A program made the translations under genes and the position numbers. DNA of 64,000 nt from Agrobacterium rubi TR3 = NBRC 13261 (GTDB taxonomy: Bacteria; Pseudomonadota; Alphaproteobacteria; Rhizobiales; Rhizobiaceae), in assembly GCF_000739935.1 (NCBI RefSeq), contig NZ_BBJU01000019.1, positions 1 through 64,000 on the forward strand, in the 5' to 3' direction. The number at the start of each line of letters is the position of its first letter. Position 1 is the first letter of the stretch. Below, in pieces: positions 23,697 through 32,405 of the stretch. The notes beneath the pieces are model-generated. The model saw nothing but the letters and a program-made list of their open reading frames with translations. It was not told the DNA's origin and searched no databases.

Positions 23697-24956
23697 TCAC
23701 ATCCCCCGCACCCGCGGTTCTGCCATCGTCTCCATCGCCAGTGCCGTCAGCGCCCAGACCAGCGCATCCAGCCTGTCCGGTGACTTGCCCGAGGAAAGCC
23801 CATTCGGCCCGAAATCCGCCATCTGGTCTTCCAGCTTCTCGAACCTGTCCGCATGCCGCACGCGGCCCTGCTCATACAGTGCGGCCACCGGCTCGGCACG
23901 GGTGAACTTGCCCCGGCTGGCCCGCACCATGGTGATGGGCAGGTTGGCGTCGATGCTTTTCAGCATGGCGCTCACCATCTCGCCACCCTGGTTGACTTCC
24001 GCTACCACCCGGTCGGCCTCGAAGCGGCGGAAGGCGGCAACCACCGCCCGCGCCCAGCCCGCAGGTGTCGCGCCCTCGGCGGAACAATCCGCCAGAACCC
24101 AGAACCGCCCGTCGATGCCGATGCCCGCCACCAAGATGCCGCAGCAGGAGCCCTCGCCGCTTCCCGCTGGCGGGTCCACCGCCACCACGATCCGCGCCAG
24201 AGCATCCGGCCTGTTATCAAAAATCGCTTCCAGATCGGCGCGCTTCCACAGCGCATCATCGCGCTGTGCAATCAACTCGCCATCCAGCTCCTGCCGCCCC
24301 AGCCGCGTGCCGCCATAGCGTTTCAGCATAGTGTCGATGAAGCCGGGCGAGAGATTGTCGGCATTGTCGTGAGTGCGTATTCGCACCACACGGCTTGCCG
24401 GGTCGGCCATTAGCGTCTTCAACAGCGGTATCGGCCTTGGCGTGGTGGTGATCAGCTGACGCGGATTGTCACCAAGGCGCAGACCGAATTGCAGCATGTC
24501 CCAGGTTTCCTGCGCATAACGCCATTTCGCCAGCTCGTCAGACCAGGCAAAATGAAACTGCGGCCCACGCAGGCTTTCTGGGTCTTCGGAGGAGAAGATT
24601 TGCGCCATCGCGCCGTTCGGCCAGACCAGCCTGCGGCGCGATGCCTCGAAATCCGGTCTCCTGAACCGCGCCACCCGGCAGATGCCGGAGACGCCGTCGA
24701 TCATCACCTCACGCGCATCGCCCAGCGTTTCCGCCACCAGCGCAATGCGCAGATCGGAGCGGTCGCCCATGGAGGCAACCAGATGCACCCATTCGGCCCC
24801 GGCCCGCGTCTTGCCGGAACCACGCCCGCCGATCAGCAGCCAGTTGCGCCAGTCGCCATCCGGCTGTTGCTGCGGGGCATTGCCCACGAAGCGCCAGTCG
24901 CGGTTGAAACGGGCAACGTGCTGCCGTTGATATTTCTCTGCCAGCGGCGCTGCCAT
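23697..24956 (-). CDS. GTA g2: terminase large subunit
   Basis: ATP-driven DNA packaging motor and nuclease. Walker A is G-G-R-G-S-G-K-T at residues 43-50. The Walker B/coupling region includes F-S-S-E-D-P-E-S-L-R-G and W-S-D-E-L. The RNase H-like nuclease domain starts at V-V-A-V-D-P-P-A-G-S-G-E. The frame extends to 25151, but that would overlap g1 by over 100 bases. The ATG at 24956 (MAAPLAEKYQRQ, GGAG upstream) gives 419 residues, near the usual size. Confidence 0.9.
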   Translation of the reverse strand: MAAPLAEKYQRQHVARFNRDWRFVGNAPQQQPDGDWRNWLLIGGRGSGKTRAGAEWVHLVASMGDRSDLRIALVAETLGDAREVMIDGVSGICRVARFRRPDFEASRRRLVWPNGAMAQIFSSEDPESLRGPQFHFAWSDELAKWRYAQETWDMLQFGLRLGDNPRQLITTTPRPIPLLKTLMADPASRVVRIRTHDNADNLSPGFIDTMLKRYGGTRLGRQELDGELIAQRDDALWKRADLEAIFDNRPDALARIVVAVDPPAGSGEGSCCGILVAGIGIDGRFWVLADCSAEGATPAGWARAVVAAFRRFEADRVVAEVNQGGEMVSAMLKSIDANLPITMVRASRGKFTRAEPVAALYEQGRVRHADRFEKLEDQMADFGPNGLSSGKSPDRLDALVWALTALAMETMAEPRVRGM

Positions 24957-25035
24957 GCCTTGCGCAATCTCCTGCCTGCGAATGTCAGGAACGGTGGAGC
25001 CGATGACAGGCACCGCCGCCCGGCCCGCCTCATTT

Positions 25036-25548
25036 TCAGGCTTGAACCGCGTCTTCGTCCGGCGAAACACCGGCGGCGACAAGCCTTGCCCGCACTTTTT
25101 GCCGGACGAGTTCGTCGATGCGCCTTTGGAAGAATGCGACGGCCTCTTCATAATCTTGCGCTCCCGCCGCAGTTTCAGCCGCCGCCTCGCGATCGCGGGC
25201 CAGTTGCCGTTGCAGCGTGTCTATTTTTTCCAGCGTCCGCACGATCAGCGAAACGGCATCGTTCGCGGCCTTCACATCGGCCCGCGCCACCTTGCCCGCC
25301 GCCTCATCCGCCACGCCCTCCAGCGCAGCGCCTGCCCCTTCGCGCAGACCGCGAAAGAACCGAAACTGCTCGCGCATTTCAGCGGTCATCTCGTTCAGCA
25401 AGCCCCACAACCCATCCGGCCCGTGAATGGTACCGGTTGCGGTTTCAGGCGGTAGAGATTTGGTTTCGAGCGTTATGAGCGGGGCATAGACGCGGCTGTG
25501 CGGCCACGCGCGGTAAAGCGAGAGGTCGGTATCGATTTTGGATGTCAT
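25036..25548 (-). CDS. GTA g1 position: small terminase subunit candidate
   Basis: A 170-residue protein placed directly upstream of the large terminase, where GTAs carry the small subunit. It is alpha-helical, with a charged heptad-like central region (DVKAANDAVSLIVRTLEKID; LQRQLARDREAAAETAAGAQ), fitting an oligomerising small terminase. The N-terminal part has no clear helix-turn-helix. The start MTSKIDTDLSLY at 25548 is preferred; the upstream 26 codons come from a repeat. It is the first gene of the cluster, so its promoter should lie in 25549-25942. Confidence 0.6.
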   Translation of the reverse strand: MTSKIDTDLSLYRAWPHSRVYAPLITLETKSLPPETATGTIHGPDGLWGLLNEMTAEMREQFRFFRGLREGAGAALEGVADEAAGKVARADVKAANDAVSLIVRTLEKIDTLQRQLARDREAAAETAAGAQDYEEAVAFFQRRIDELVRQKVRARLVAAGVSPDEDAVQA

Positions 25549-25590
25549 GGTCTGCCTACTGGTGAGGACATCAAAAGTCGGCGCAAGACG

Positions 25591-25754
25591 CCCCCCCCCC
25601 CCTCTGCCTGCCGGCATCTCCCCCACAGGTGGGGAGATCGACTCGTGGCTAGCTCTCGCCCATCTCTAACGTTGCGGGAAAAGCGGAGGGGTTGCGTCTT
25701 GCCAATCTCCCTCCTTGTGGGGGAGATGTCCGGCAGGACAGAGGGGGGTAAGCC
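25591..25754. repeat. Family A palindromic repeat upstream of the GTA cluster
   Basis: About 164 bp with a C12 run (25591-25602) at its left end, then cctctgcctgccggcatctc, and the inverse right end 'gatgtccggcaggacagagggggg'. It separates the GTA cluster from the divergent hydrolase gene. Confidence 0.85.
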
Positions 25755-25942
25755 GCAGCCAAAGGTCCAGCAGCAGAAACCGCCACCCCCACCACCCACA
25801 CTTTTCCGACTATACCCAAACACTACCAAACGACCGTAACGCCGTCAAGGATTATTTTCCTATTACATCCAAAATTTATTCTTCCAACCCCTTAACCGGC
25901 ATATTACACTCAAGCAGTGGATACGGGGAAGGAAGCAAAATC

Positions 25943-27604
25943 TTGAGATGGATCAGTCGTTTGGTCATGCCGTTGTCGAGCACAGGCATTGTCGTCGGTA
26001 CGGTGTTGCTCTGCGTCTCGCTCACGCCGTCGCTGCTTCCCCGCACCTTCATCATGCAGGGCGTGTTGTGCGGGTTTTCCTTTGCCATCGGTTATCTCAT
26101 CGGCGTTTTCCTGAAGGATATCGCCATTTATCTCGGCCTGCCGCAGCCCTCCCGGCATGATAAACGCGGCATTCTCTTCGTCGTGTCGCTGGCCGCCATC
26201 ATCGCGGCGGTCGGGTTTCTGTGGCAGGCGGCCACGTGGCAAAACTCCATCCGTGTGTTGATGGAACTCGACCCGCTGGACAGCGCCCACCGCATCAAAA
26301 CCGGTGCCATCGCCGTTGGCGTGTCCGCCCTGCTCATCGGTTTCGGGCGCCTGTTTCAGATCGTGCGGCGGCTGTTTGCCCTGCGCAGCCGCCGGTTTTT
26401 GCCGCGCCCGCTGGCCAATGTCGTCGGCATTGCCGCCGCCGCCGTCATCGCTGTGCTCCTGCTCAACGGGCTGGTGGTGGATGTCGGCCTGCGGTTCATG
26501 GACTCATCGCTGAAACAGGTGGATAGCCTCATCGAACCGGATGTGCCGCGCCCCTCCGACCCCATGAAAACCGGCAGTTCCGCCTCGCTCATGTCGTGGG
26601 AATCGCTGGGACGTCGAGGCCGTGAATTCATCGCCACCGGCACCCACAGCGCCGAAATCTCTGCCTTCACCAACCGCCCGGCGATGGAGCCCATCCGCGT
26701 TTACGCCGGACTGAATGCCGGAGCAACACCGGCAGAGCGCGCCAAACTGGCGCTCGAAGAACTCAAACGCACCGGCGGTTTCGAGCGTGATACCCTTGTC
26801 GTCATCGCCCCCACCGGCACCGGCTGGATCGACCCGGAAGCCATTGATACGCTTGAATATTTACACAATGGCGATGTCGCCACCGTCGCCGTGCAATATT
26901 CCTACCTCTCCAGCTGGATCGCGCTTCTGACTGAGCCGGATTATGGCGTGGAAACCGCCCGCGCCCTGTTCGAAGCCATCTATGGCTACTGGACGACGCT
27001 GCCCAAGGACACCCGCCCCAAGCTCTACCTCCACGGCCTCAGCCTCGGTGCGCTGAACAGCCAGAAATCGTCCGATCTCTACGATGTGCTGGCAGACCCC
27101 TTCCAGGGCGCACTGTGGAGCGGCCCACCCTTCTCCAGCCCCACATGGCGCATGGCCACATCAGGCCGCGCCTCCGGCTCACCCTATTGGCTGCCAAAAT
27201 TCCGCGATTCCTCGGTCATCCGCTTTGCGGACCAGTACACCAACGCCCATATGCCGGATAAGCCCTGGGGGCCGATGCGCATCGTCTATCTACAATATGC
27301 CAGCGACCCCATCACCTTCTTCGAGACCGCCGCCCTCTACCGCCGCCCGGAATGGATGAAGCAACCCCGCGGTCGCGACGTCTCCACCTCCTTCCGCTGG
27401 TTCCCCGTCGTCACCGAACTACAACTGCTCCTAGACGTCGCCGCCGCCACCACCGCCCCCATGGGCTACGGCCACGTCTACGCCCCCGAACACTACATCG
27501 ATGCCTGGCTGGAAGTGACCCAACCACAGGGTTGGAGCGCGCCAGACATTCAGCGGCTGAAGATGTTTTTCAAGGCGAAGCGGGGCAGTACGGATCCGGT
27601 GTGA
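25943..27604 (+). CDS. Membrane-anchored alpha/beta-hydrolase (Abhydrolase_9 type)
   Basis: N-terminal half with four or five membrane helices (SSTGIVVGTVLLCVSLTPSL; CGFSFAIGYLIGVFL; VVSLAAIIAAVGFLW; VVGIAAAAVIAVLLLNGLVV), then a cytoplasmic or periplasmic hydrolase domain. The nucleophile elbow is H-G-L-S-L-G-A-L, with catalytic His probably in Y-G-H-V-Y-A-P-E-H-Y. It matches the PF15420 plus PF10081 arrangement. I chose TTG at 25943, with GGGGAAGGAAG seven bases upstream, giving 553 residues; longer frames start inside the repeat. Substrate unknown. Confidence 0.8.
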   Translation: MRWISRLVMPLSSTGIVVGTVLLCVSLTPSLLPRTFIMQGVLCGFSFAIGYLIGVFLKDIAIYLGLPQPSRHDKRGILFVVSLAAIIAAVGFLWQAATWQNSIRVLMELDPLDSAHRIKTGAIAVGVSALLIGFGRLFQIVRRLFALRSRRFLPRPLANVVGIAAAAVIAVLLLNGLVVDVGLRFMDSSLKQVDSLIEPDVPRPSDPMKTGSSASLMSWESLGRRGREFIATGTHSAEISAFTNRPAMEPIRVYAGLNAGATPAERAKLALEELKRTGGFERDTLVVIAPTGTGWIDPEAIDTLEYLHNGDVATVAVQYSYLSSWIALLTEPDYGVETARALFEAIYGYWTTLPKDTRPKLYLHGLSLGALNSQKSSDLYDVLADPFQGALWSGPPFSSPTWRMATSGRASGSPYWLPKFRDSSVIRFADQYTNAHMPDKPWGPMRIVYLQYASDPITFFETAALYRRPEWMKQPRGRDVSTSFRWFPVVTELQLLLDVAAATTAPMGYGHVYAPEHYIDAWLEVTQPQGWSAPDIQRLKMFFKAKRGSTDPV

Positions 27605-27638
27605 CGTGGGAAAAGCCGCAAATATGCCATCTTGCGGA

Positions 27639-27657
27639 ATTACCCTTAAAGGGTAAT
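27639..27657 (+). promoter_or_regulatory. Palindromic operator of mqsRA
   Basis: ATTACCCTT-A-AAGGGTAAT, a perfect 9 bp inverted repeat around one base, 8 bases ahead of the mqsR ATG. It resembles the MqsA operator logic of E. coli (TAACCT/AGGTTA palindromes) and is the likely autoregulation site. Confidence 0.7.
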
Positions 27658-27664
27658 ATGAAGC

Positions 27665-27973
27665 ATGGAAAAACGGCTCGCTCACTACGATCTAAAAACC
27701 ATTATCGCCATCGTAAAACAGCGGCGAGCAGCTGTCTTCACAAAAACCGCAATTGATGGCGGGCGGCGGATGGACCTGACGGTTGCTGAAATGATCGACG
27801 TCATTTGTGGGCTCAATGCGAAGTGCCTCTACAAGTCGATGACAACCCATAACGACAATACCGTCTGGCAGGATGTCTATCGTGCGGACACCCCCGGCGG
27901 CAGAGCCTATATCAAGCTGACGCTTCGAGACAACGGAGCATTGGTTATACAATTCAAGGAGTTGGAGTCATGA
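27665..27973 (+). CDS. mqsR: MqsR-type mRNA interferase toxin
   Basis: A 102-residue type II toxin of the MqsR family (RelE-like fold, cleaves mRNA at GCU-like sites in E. coli). Seen: start M-E-K-R-L-A-H-Y-D-L, C-L-Y-K-S-M-T-T-H-N-D, W-Q-D-V-Y-R and Y-I-K-L-T-L-R-D-N-G, all typical. The toxin gene comes first, as in mqsRA, and overlaps mqsA by four bases (ATGA). An operator palindrome lies immediately upstream. Confidence 0.92.
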   Translation: MEKRLAHYDLKTIIAIVKQRRAAVFTKTAIDGGRRMDLTVAEMIDVICGLNAKCLYKSMTTHNDNTVWQDVYRADTPGGRAYIKLTLRDNGALVIQFKELES

Positions 27974-28377
27974 GCGATATCTGCATGTGCTGCGATTCTG
28001 GCGCAAGAATGAGCGCCTTTTCAAACGAAACCCACCGCATCGAACACCGTGGATTGGCGGTCGAAGTCGATGGCCTTTCTGGCGTTCGGTGCCCTACCTG
28101 TGGCGAAATCGAATATGATGCGCAAAGCGCTGAACGCTACGCCACGGCAAGTGATTCACTCGTGCTGGAAGCGCGCCGAACCACGGGCGACGAGTTGCGC
28201 CGCATCCGCAAAAAACTTGGCATCAATCAGGCGGAAGCATCGAAGCTCACAGGCGGTGGGCACAATGCCTTTTCGCGCTATGAAACCGGCAAGGTGACAC
28301 CCACTCCTGCCGTCATCAATCTCTTCCGCATGCTGGAAAAGCATCCGGAAGAAGTCGAAGAGCTTAAGCGGGCCTGA
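27970..28377 (+). CDS. mqsA: MqsA-type antitoxin
   Basis: A 135-residue antitoxin with a zinc-binding N-terminal domain (cysteines 5, 8, 41 and 44 as two CxxC pairs) and a C-terminal HTH_XRE domain (TGDELRRIRKKLGINQAEAS; G-G-G-H-N-A-F-S-R-Y-E-T-G-K). It should bind MqsR and repress the operon at the 27639 palindrome. The end of the gene overlaps a strong GCGGGCCT/AGGCCCGC hairpin (28368-28389) that separates it from the convergent Lrp gene. Confidence 0.93.
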   Translation: MSDICMCCDSGARMSAFSNETHRIEHRGLAVEVDGLSGVRCPTCGEIEYDAQSAERYATASDSLVLEARRTTGDELRRIRKKLGINQAEASKLTGGGHNAFSRYETGKVTPTPAVINLFRMLEKHPEEVEELKRA

Positions 28378-28394
28378 CGTTAGGCCCGCCCACC

Positions 28395-28823
28395 TCACCG
28401 CGAAATCCGCGTCGACAAAATCACCGAAGACAGCGTCCGCTCCACCCCATCCAGCGCCCCGATACCATCGATCAACCGGTCCAGATCGGCAATCGAAGGT
28501 GCGGTCAAAATGGCGATCAGGTCGAAAGCACCGCTGACGGAATGCAGCGTCGTCACCTCCTTGATCGCGGCAAGCGCAGCCGTCACGCCCGCCAGTGCCT
28601 TGGGCGCAATCGTAATCAGCACATGCGCCCGCACCAGCCCGGACAGATAGGCGTCGGACAGTTTGATGCCGTAACCGGATATCACACCATCCGCTTCCAG
28701 CCGCTCGATACGCGCCTGCACCGTGGTGCGGGAAAGGCCGAGCTTCCGCGCCAGTTCCGCCACCGGCATGCGCGCATTGTCCCCCAGCAGCGATAACAGT
28801 GCCCGATCTTTTTCGCTTAGCAT
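28395..28823 (-). CDS. Lrp/AsnC family transcriptional regulator
   Basis: A 142-residue regulator: N-terminal winged HTH (M-P-V-A-E-L-A-R-K-L-G-L-S-R-T-T-V-Q-A-R-I) and C-terminal RAM ligand domain (GVTAALAAIKEVTTLHSVSG-A-F-D). I used the internal ATG at 28823 (MLSEKDRALLSLLGDN), which aligns with typical Lrp starts. It is divergent from the lysine/saccharopine dehydrogenase gene with a 120 bp shared promoter region, so it probably controls that gene in response to an amino acid, perhaps lysine. Confidence 0.92.
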   Translation of the reverse strand: MLSEKDRALLSLLGDNARMPVAELARKLGLSRTTVQARIERLEADGVISGYGIKLSDAYLSGLVRAHVLITIAPKALAGVTAALAAIKEVTTLHSVSGAFDLIAILTAPSIADLDRLIDGIGALDGVERTLSSVILSTRISR

Positions 28824-28943
28824 TGTGCATAATCCTCTCGGCGATCTGCACAACTCTAGTCACTCTTTCGCGCAAAGTGAAGCTACGAATCGTTTGCGAA
28901 AAGCGGCATTCTGTTACCTCAACAAAAAACAAAAGGGGACAGA

Positions 28944-30044
28944 ATGAAACACATCGTCATCATCGGCGCGGGCAATATCGGCTCTGCCATCGCATGGATG
29001 CTCGCCGTCACAGGCGATTACCGCGTTACCGTTGCAGACCGGTCTGCAGACCAGCTCGCCAACGTCCCCAGCCATGAACGCGTCGATACCGAGATCGTCG
29101 ACATCACCGATCGCCTCGGCCTACAGGCGCTGTTGAAAGACAAATTCGCGGTCCTCTCCGCTGCCCCGTTCCACCTCACCGCTGGCATCGCCGAAGCCGC
29201 AGTCGCCGTCGGCACGCACTATCTCGACCTCACCGAAGACGTCGAATCCACCCGCAAGGTCAAGAAACTGGCCGAGGCGTCCGAAAGCGCCCTCATCCCG
29301 CAATGCGGCCTTGCGCCTGGCTTCATCTCCATCGTTGCCGCCGATCTTGCCTCGCGTTTCGACAAGCTGGACAGCGTGCGCATGCGCGTCGGTGCCTTGC
29401 CGCAATATCCGTCCAATGCCTTGAATTATAACCTTACCTGGAGCACGGACGGTCTCATCAACGAATACATCGAGCCCTGCGAAGCCATTGTCGAGGGTCG
29501 CCTGACAGCCGTGCCTGCGCTGGAAGAACGTGAAGAATTCTCGCTCGATGGCATGACCTACGAGGCCTTCAACACATCAGGCGGTCTCGGCACGCTCGCC
29601 TCCACGCTGGAGGGCAAGGTGCGCACGATGAACTATCGCACCATCCGCTATCCCGGCCACGTCTCCATCATGAAGGCGCTGCTCAACGACCTCAACCTGC
29701 GCAACCGTCGTGATGTGCTGAAAGACCTCTTCGAAAACGCCCTCCCCGCCACAATGCAGGATGTCGTCATCGTCTTCGTCACCGTCTGCGGCACCAAGAA
29801 CGGCCGCTTCATGCAGGAAACCTACGCCCACAAAGTCTATGCCGGCCCCGTCTCGGGCCGCATGATGAGCGCCATCCAGATCACCACCGCCGCCGGTATC
29901 ACGACGGTTCTGGACTTGCTGAGCCAAGGCAAGCTGCCGCAAAAAGGCTTTGTAAAGCAGGAGGATATCGGCTTGGCGGATTTTCTGGCCAACCGCTTCG
30001 GGCAGTATTATGCACCACGGGAGGGGTTGGCGAAGGTGGGGTAG
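28944..30044 (+). CDS. Saccharopine dehydrogenase family protein, possible L-lysine 6-dehydrogenase
   Basis: A 366-residue NAD(P)-binding protein. The Rossmann motif is I-I-G-A-G-N-I-G-S-A-I-A at the N-terminus, followed by SAAPFHLTAGIAEAAVAVGT-H-Y-L-D-L-T-E-D and Q-C-G-L-A-P-G-F-I, both family signatures. It is shorter than bifunctional enzymes and close in size to lysine 6-dehydrogenases, an activity known from Agrobacterium. The AGGGGA Shine-Dalgarno sequence is clear. The divergent Lrp gene supports a role in amino acid breakdown. Substrate not proven. Confidence 0.75.
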   Translation: MKHIVIIGAGNIGSAIAWMLAVTGDYRVTVADRSADQLANVPSHERVDTEIVDITDRLGLQALLKDKFAVLSAAPFHLTAGIAEAAVAVGTHYLDLTEDVESTRKVKKLAEASESALIPQCGLAPGFISIVAADLASRFDKLDSVRMRVGALPQYPSNALNYNLTWSTDGLINEYIEPCEAIVEGRLTAVPALEEREEFSLDGMTYEAFNTSGGLGTLASTLEGKVRTMNYRTIRYPGHVSIMKALLNDLNLRNRRDVLKDLFENALPATMQDVVIVFVTVCGTKNGRFMQETYAHKVYAGPVSGRMMSAIQITTAAGITTVLDLLSQGKLPQKGFVKQEDIGLADFLANRFGQYYAPREGLAKVG

Positions 30045-30075
30045 TCTACCTCCGCACGTTAGCCACAGCATGTGG

Positions 30076-30240
30076 GGCTCACCCCCCTCTGCCTTGCCAG
30101 GCATCTCCCCCTCAAGGGGGGAGATCGACCAGACGAAATCTCCCACTCCGTCCGCAACATTCAAGATGGCCGAGACCTACCCACGAGTCGATCTCCCCAC
30201 CTGAGGGGGAGATGTCCGGCAGGACAGAGGGGGGTAAGCC
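30076..30240. repeat. Family A palindromic repeat between dehydrogenase and selO
   Basis: About 165 bp, ends ggctcacccccctctgcc and the inverse 'ggacagaggggggtaagcc', between two convergent genes. The middle contains 'cattcaagatggccgagacc', as in the 20719 copy. Confidence 0.85.
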
Positions 30241-30267
30241 CCACCCACAACCCTCAAAACTGAATCC

Positions 30268-31752
30268 TCAAGTCCCACAAAACGTCCGAAACACCCGCTC
30301 GTGCCCCATCGGCGCTTGCATATAAACCGCAAACTCCGGCACCTCATCAAACGGCCGCGCCGTTGCCCGAACCATCGCATGAAACGGCTCAAAATCCCCA
30401 TCCTCCACCGCCGCCGCAATCACCTCTTCAATGCGGTGGTTGCGCGGAATGACCGCCGGGTTCACCGCCCGCATCGCCTGCGCCCGGTCACTCTCGGTGG
30501 CGCTTTCTCGCCACGTCCGCTGTCGCCAGCGGGCCAGCCATTCGTCCGCACCGGCCAGATCAGTAAACATGCCGCGAAACGCCTCCGGACTGCCATCCGC
30601 CGCATCGCAGAGCCTGCGGAACGTCAGCGTAAAATCCACCTCATTGCGCTGCATCAGCGCCAGCAAATCCTGCACCAGTTGCTCGTCCGCATCGTCCTGC
30701 GTCGTCAATCCCAGCTTCTCGCGCATGCCTGAAAGCCAGCGTTTGGGGAAATCGCTGGCAAATTCCGCCAGCACGCCATTGGCCAATTCAACCGCCTTTT
30801 CGGCATCCTCATCCAGCAACGGCAACAGGCATTCCGCCAGCCGCGCAATGTTCCACTGGGCGATGCCCGGCTGACTGTTATAGGCATAGCGCCCCTGTGC
30901 ATCAATGGAGGAAAACACCTTGTTAGGATTATATTCATCCATAAAAGCGCAAGGCCCGAAATCGATCGTCTCGCCTGATATAGCCACATTGTCCGTGTTC
31001 ATCACGCCATGGATGAACCCCACCATCAACCAGCGACACACCAGCGCGCGCTGCCGCTCCGCAATCGCTTGCAGCAAAGCGAGATAGGGATTTTCCGCAC
31101 TTTTTACATCGGGGTAATGCCGGTCGATCACATAATCCGCCAGCGCCTTGATCGCATCATTGTCCTCACGCGCCGCGAAAAACTGGAACGTACCAACCCT
31201 GATGTGGCTCGCCGCCACCCGCGTCACCACGCCACCCGGCAGGCCGGTTTCCCGCTGCACGCGCTCGCCCGTCGCCACTGCCGCCAGTGCCCGTGTCGCT
31301 GGAATGCCCAGCGCATGCATGGCCTCGGACACGATATATTCGCGCAGCACCGGCCCCAGCGCGGCCCGCCCGTCACCACGCCTCGAAAACTTCGTCGGCC
31401 CGGCACCCTTCAGCTGGATATCGCGCCGTTTGCCATTGATATCAACGACTTCCCCCAGCAGAATGGCCCGGCCATCCCCCAGCTGCGGCACGAAATTACC
31501 GAACTGGTGCCCCGCATAGGCCATGGCCAGCGGCTCCGCCCCCTGCGGCACGACATTACCGGAAAAGATCGTCGCCAAACGCGCATCATCGACGCCTTCA
31601 AGCTCCAGTCCCATCTCGTCAGCCAGCGGGCGGTTAAACGCAATCAACACCGGCGCCGCCACCGGAGTGGGCAAGGCAGCGGCGGTAAAATGCTCCGGCA
31701 AGCGCGCATAGGAATTGTCAAAATGGATCACGGGTACTCTCCCTGTTTCCAT
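30268..31752 (-). CDS. selO: SelO/YdiU protein adenylyltransferase
   Basis: Pseudokinase that transfers AMP to protein hydroxyls (AMPylation), linked in other species to redox stress. Length 494 is normal. Family motifs: F-D-N-S-Y-A-R-L-P near the start, L-A-M-A-Y-A-G-H-Q-F-G, LGDGRAILLGEVVDINGKRR, QLKGAGPTKFSRRGDGRAAL, VIHGVMNTDNVAISGETIDF and D-Y-G/F-G-P-C-A-F-M-D. Bacterial members usually end in a conserved Cys; the C-terminus here is F-R-T-F-C-G-T, consistent with that. Confidence 0.93.
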   Translation of the reverse strand: METGRVPVIHFDNSYARLPEHFTAAALPTPVAAPVLIAFNRPLADEMGLELEGVDDARLATIFSGNVVPQGAEPLAMAYAGHQFGNFVPQLGDGRAILLGEVVDINGKRRDIQLKGAGPTKFSRRGDGRAALGPVLREYIVSEAMHALGIPATRALAAVATGERVQRETGLPGGVVTRVAASHIRVGTFQFFAAREDNDAIKALADYVIDRHYPDVKSAENPYLALLQAIAERQRALVCRWLMVGFIHGVMNTDNVAISGETIDFGPCAFMDEYNPNKVFSSIDAQGRYAYNSQPGIAQWNIARLAECLLPLLDEDAEKAVELANGVLAEFASDFPKRWLSGMREKLGLTTQDDADEQLVQDLLALMQRNEVDFTLTFRRLCDAADGSPEAFRGMFTDLAGADEWLARWRQRTWRESATESDRAQAMRAVNPAVIPRNHRIEEVIAAAVEDGDFEPFHAMVRATARPFDEVPEFAVYMQAPMGHERVFRTFCGT

Positions 31753-31801
31753 CTATATGGGCGGGTTTAGCACAATATTCCAGCAGCAGACGCCGAGGTC
31801 C

Positions 31802-32403
31802 TCATTTCACATCGCCCGTCTTCACGTCGATAATGCGCAACCCTTCGTGCCTGACGAACGGGGCGGAGGGTCTGAGATGCGCGCGAACAAGGCGTACCGC
31901 CTCGGCATAATCGGCATCGGATGCAAAACCCCGGCGCGGCAGGATCAACGCCTCGCGTTTGGACAAGGCCAGAAAGAGATGCGTCCTGGTTTGTATCGCC
32001 TTGACGATACCACTCCAAGAAATGTCACTGTTGATATCCGCAGAACGAGCCCTGACGCCATCCCTCGACAGCGTAACGACGATGTCCTGATTTGCCGCCG
32101 CCCTTGTTTTGAACACCATCGCCGCCATCAGACCGGCCAGATGACCGCTGAAAACGGTCAATAGAAGCGGCAGAAACCAGATGGGCCAGTAACGGAAATA
32201 GAGTTCGGCATACATGTCGGCACCCCCTCCTTGACCGGCCAAAACCATGCCATGACGAAAAGATTTCCAGCAATGATCAGTGACAAGACGAGTTTCAACA
32301 CAGTCTGCCAGAAAGGTCTGCGGATCAGTGCTCGGGTGACCGCAATGAAGTCAGACCGCATACAAACATAGCGTATGTCCAGAACTCGCTCCTTGGTGTC
32401 CAC
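31802..32403 (-). pseudogene. YcxB-like membrane protein, frameshifted
   Basis: The N-terminal half (GTG at 32403, VDTKERVLDIRYVCMRSDF, helix FWQTVLKLVLSLIIAGNLFV) and the C-terminal half (MYAELYFRYWPIWFLPLLLT helix, then the YcxB domain I-S-W-S-G-I-V-K-A-I-Q and LILPRRGF) are in different frames. They meet at a run of five C (plus strand 32223-32227). One extra base there would restore one 200-residue protein typical of YcxB-like proteins. It could be a real null allele, phase variation or a sequencing error. It follows the DUF2007-like gene by 2 bases. Confidence 0.75.
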
Positions 32404-32405
32404 GG

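Noticed and set aside
7946..25548. Interpretation as an ordinary temperate prophage
   Set aside because: No integrase, repressor, replication genes or attachment sites are visible, and gene order and sizes follow the RcGTA pattern.
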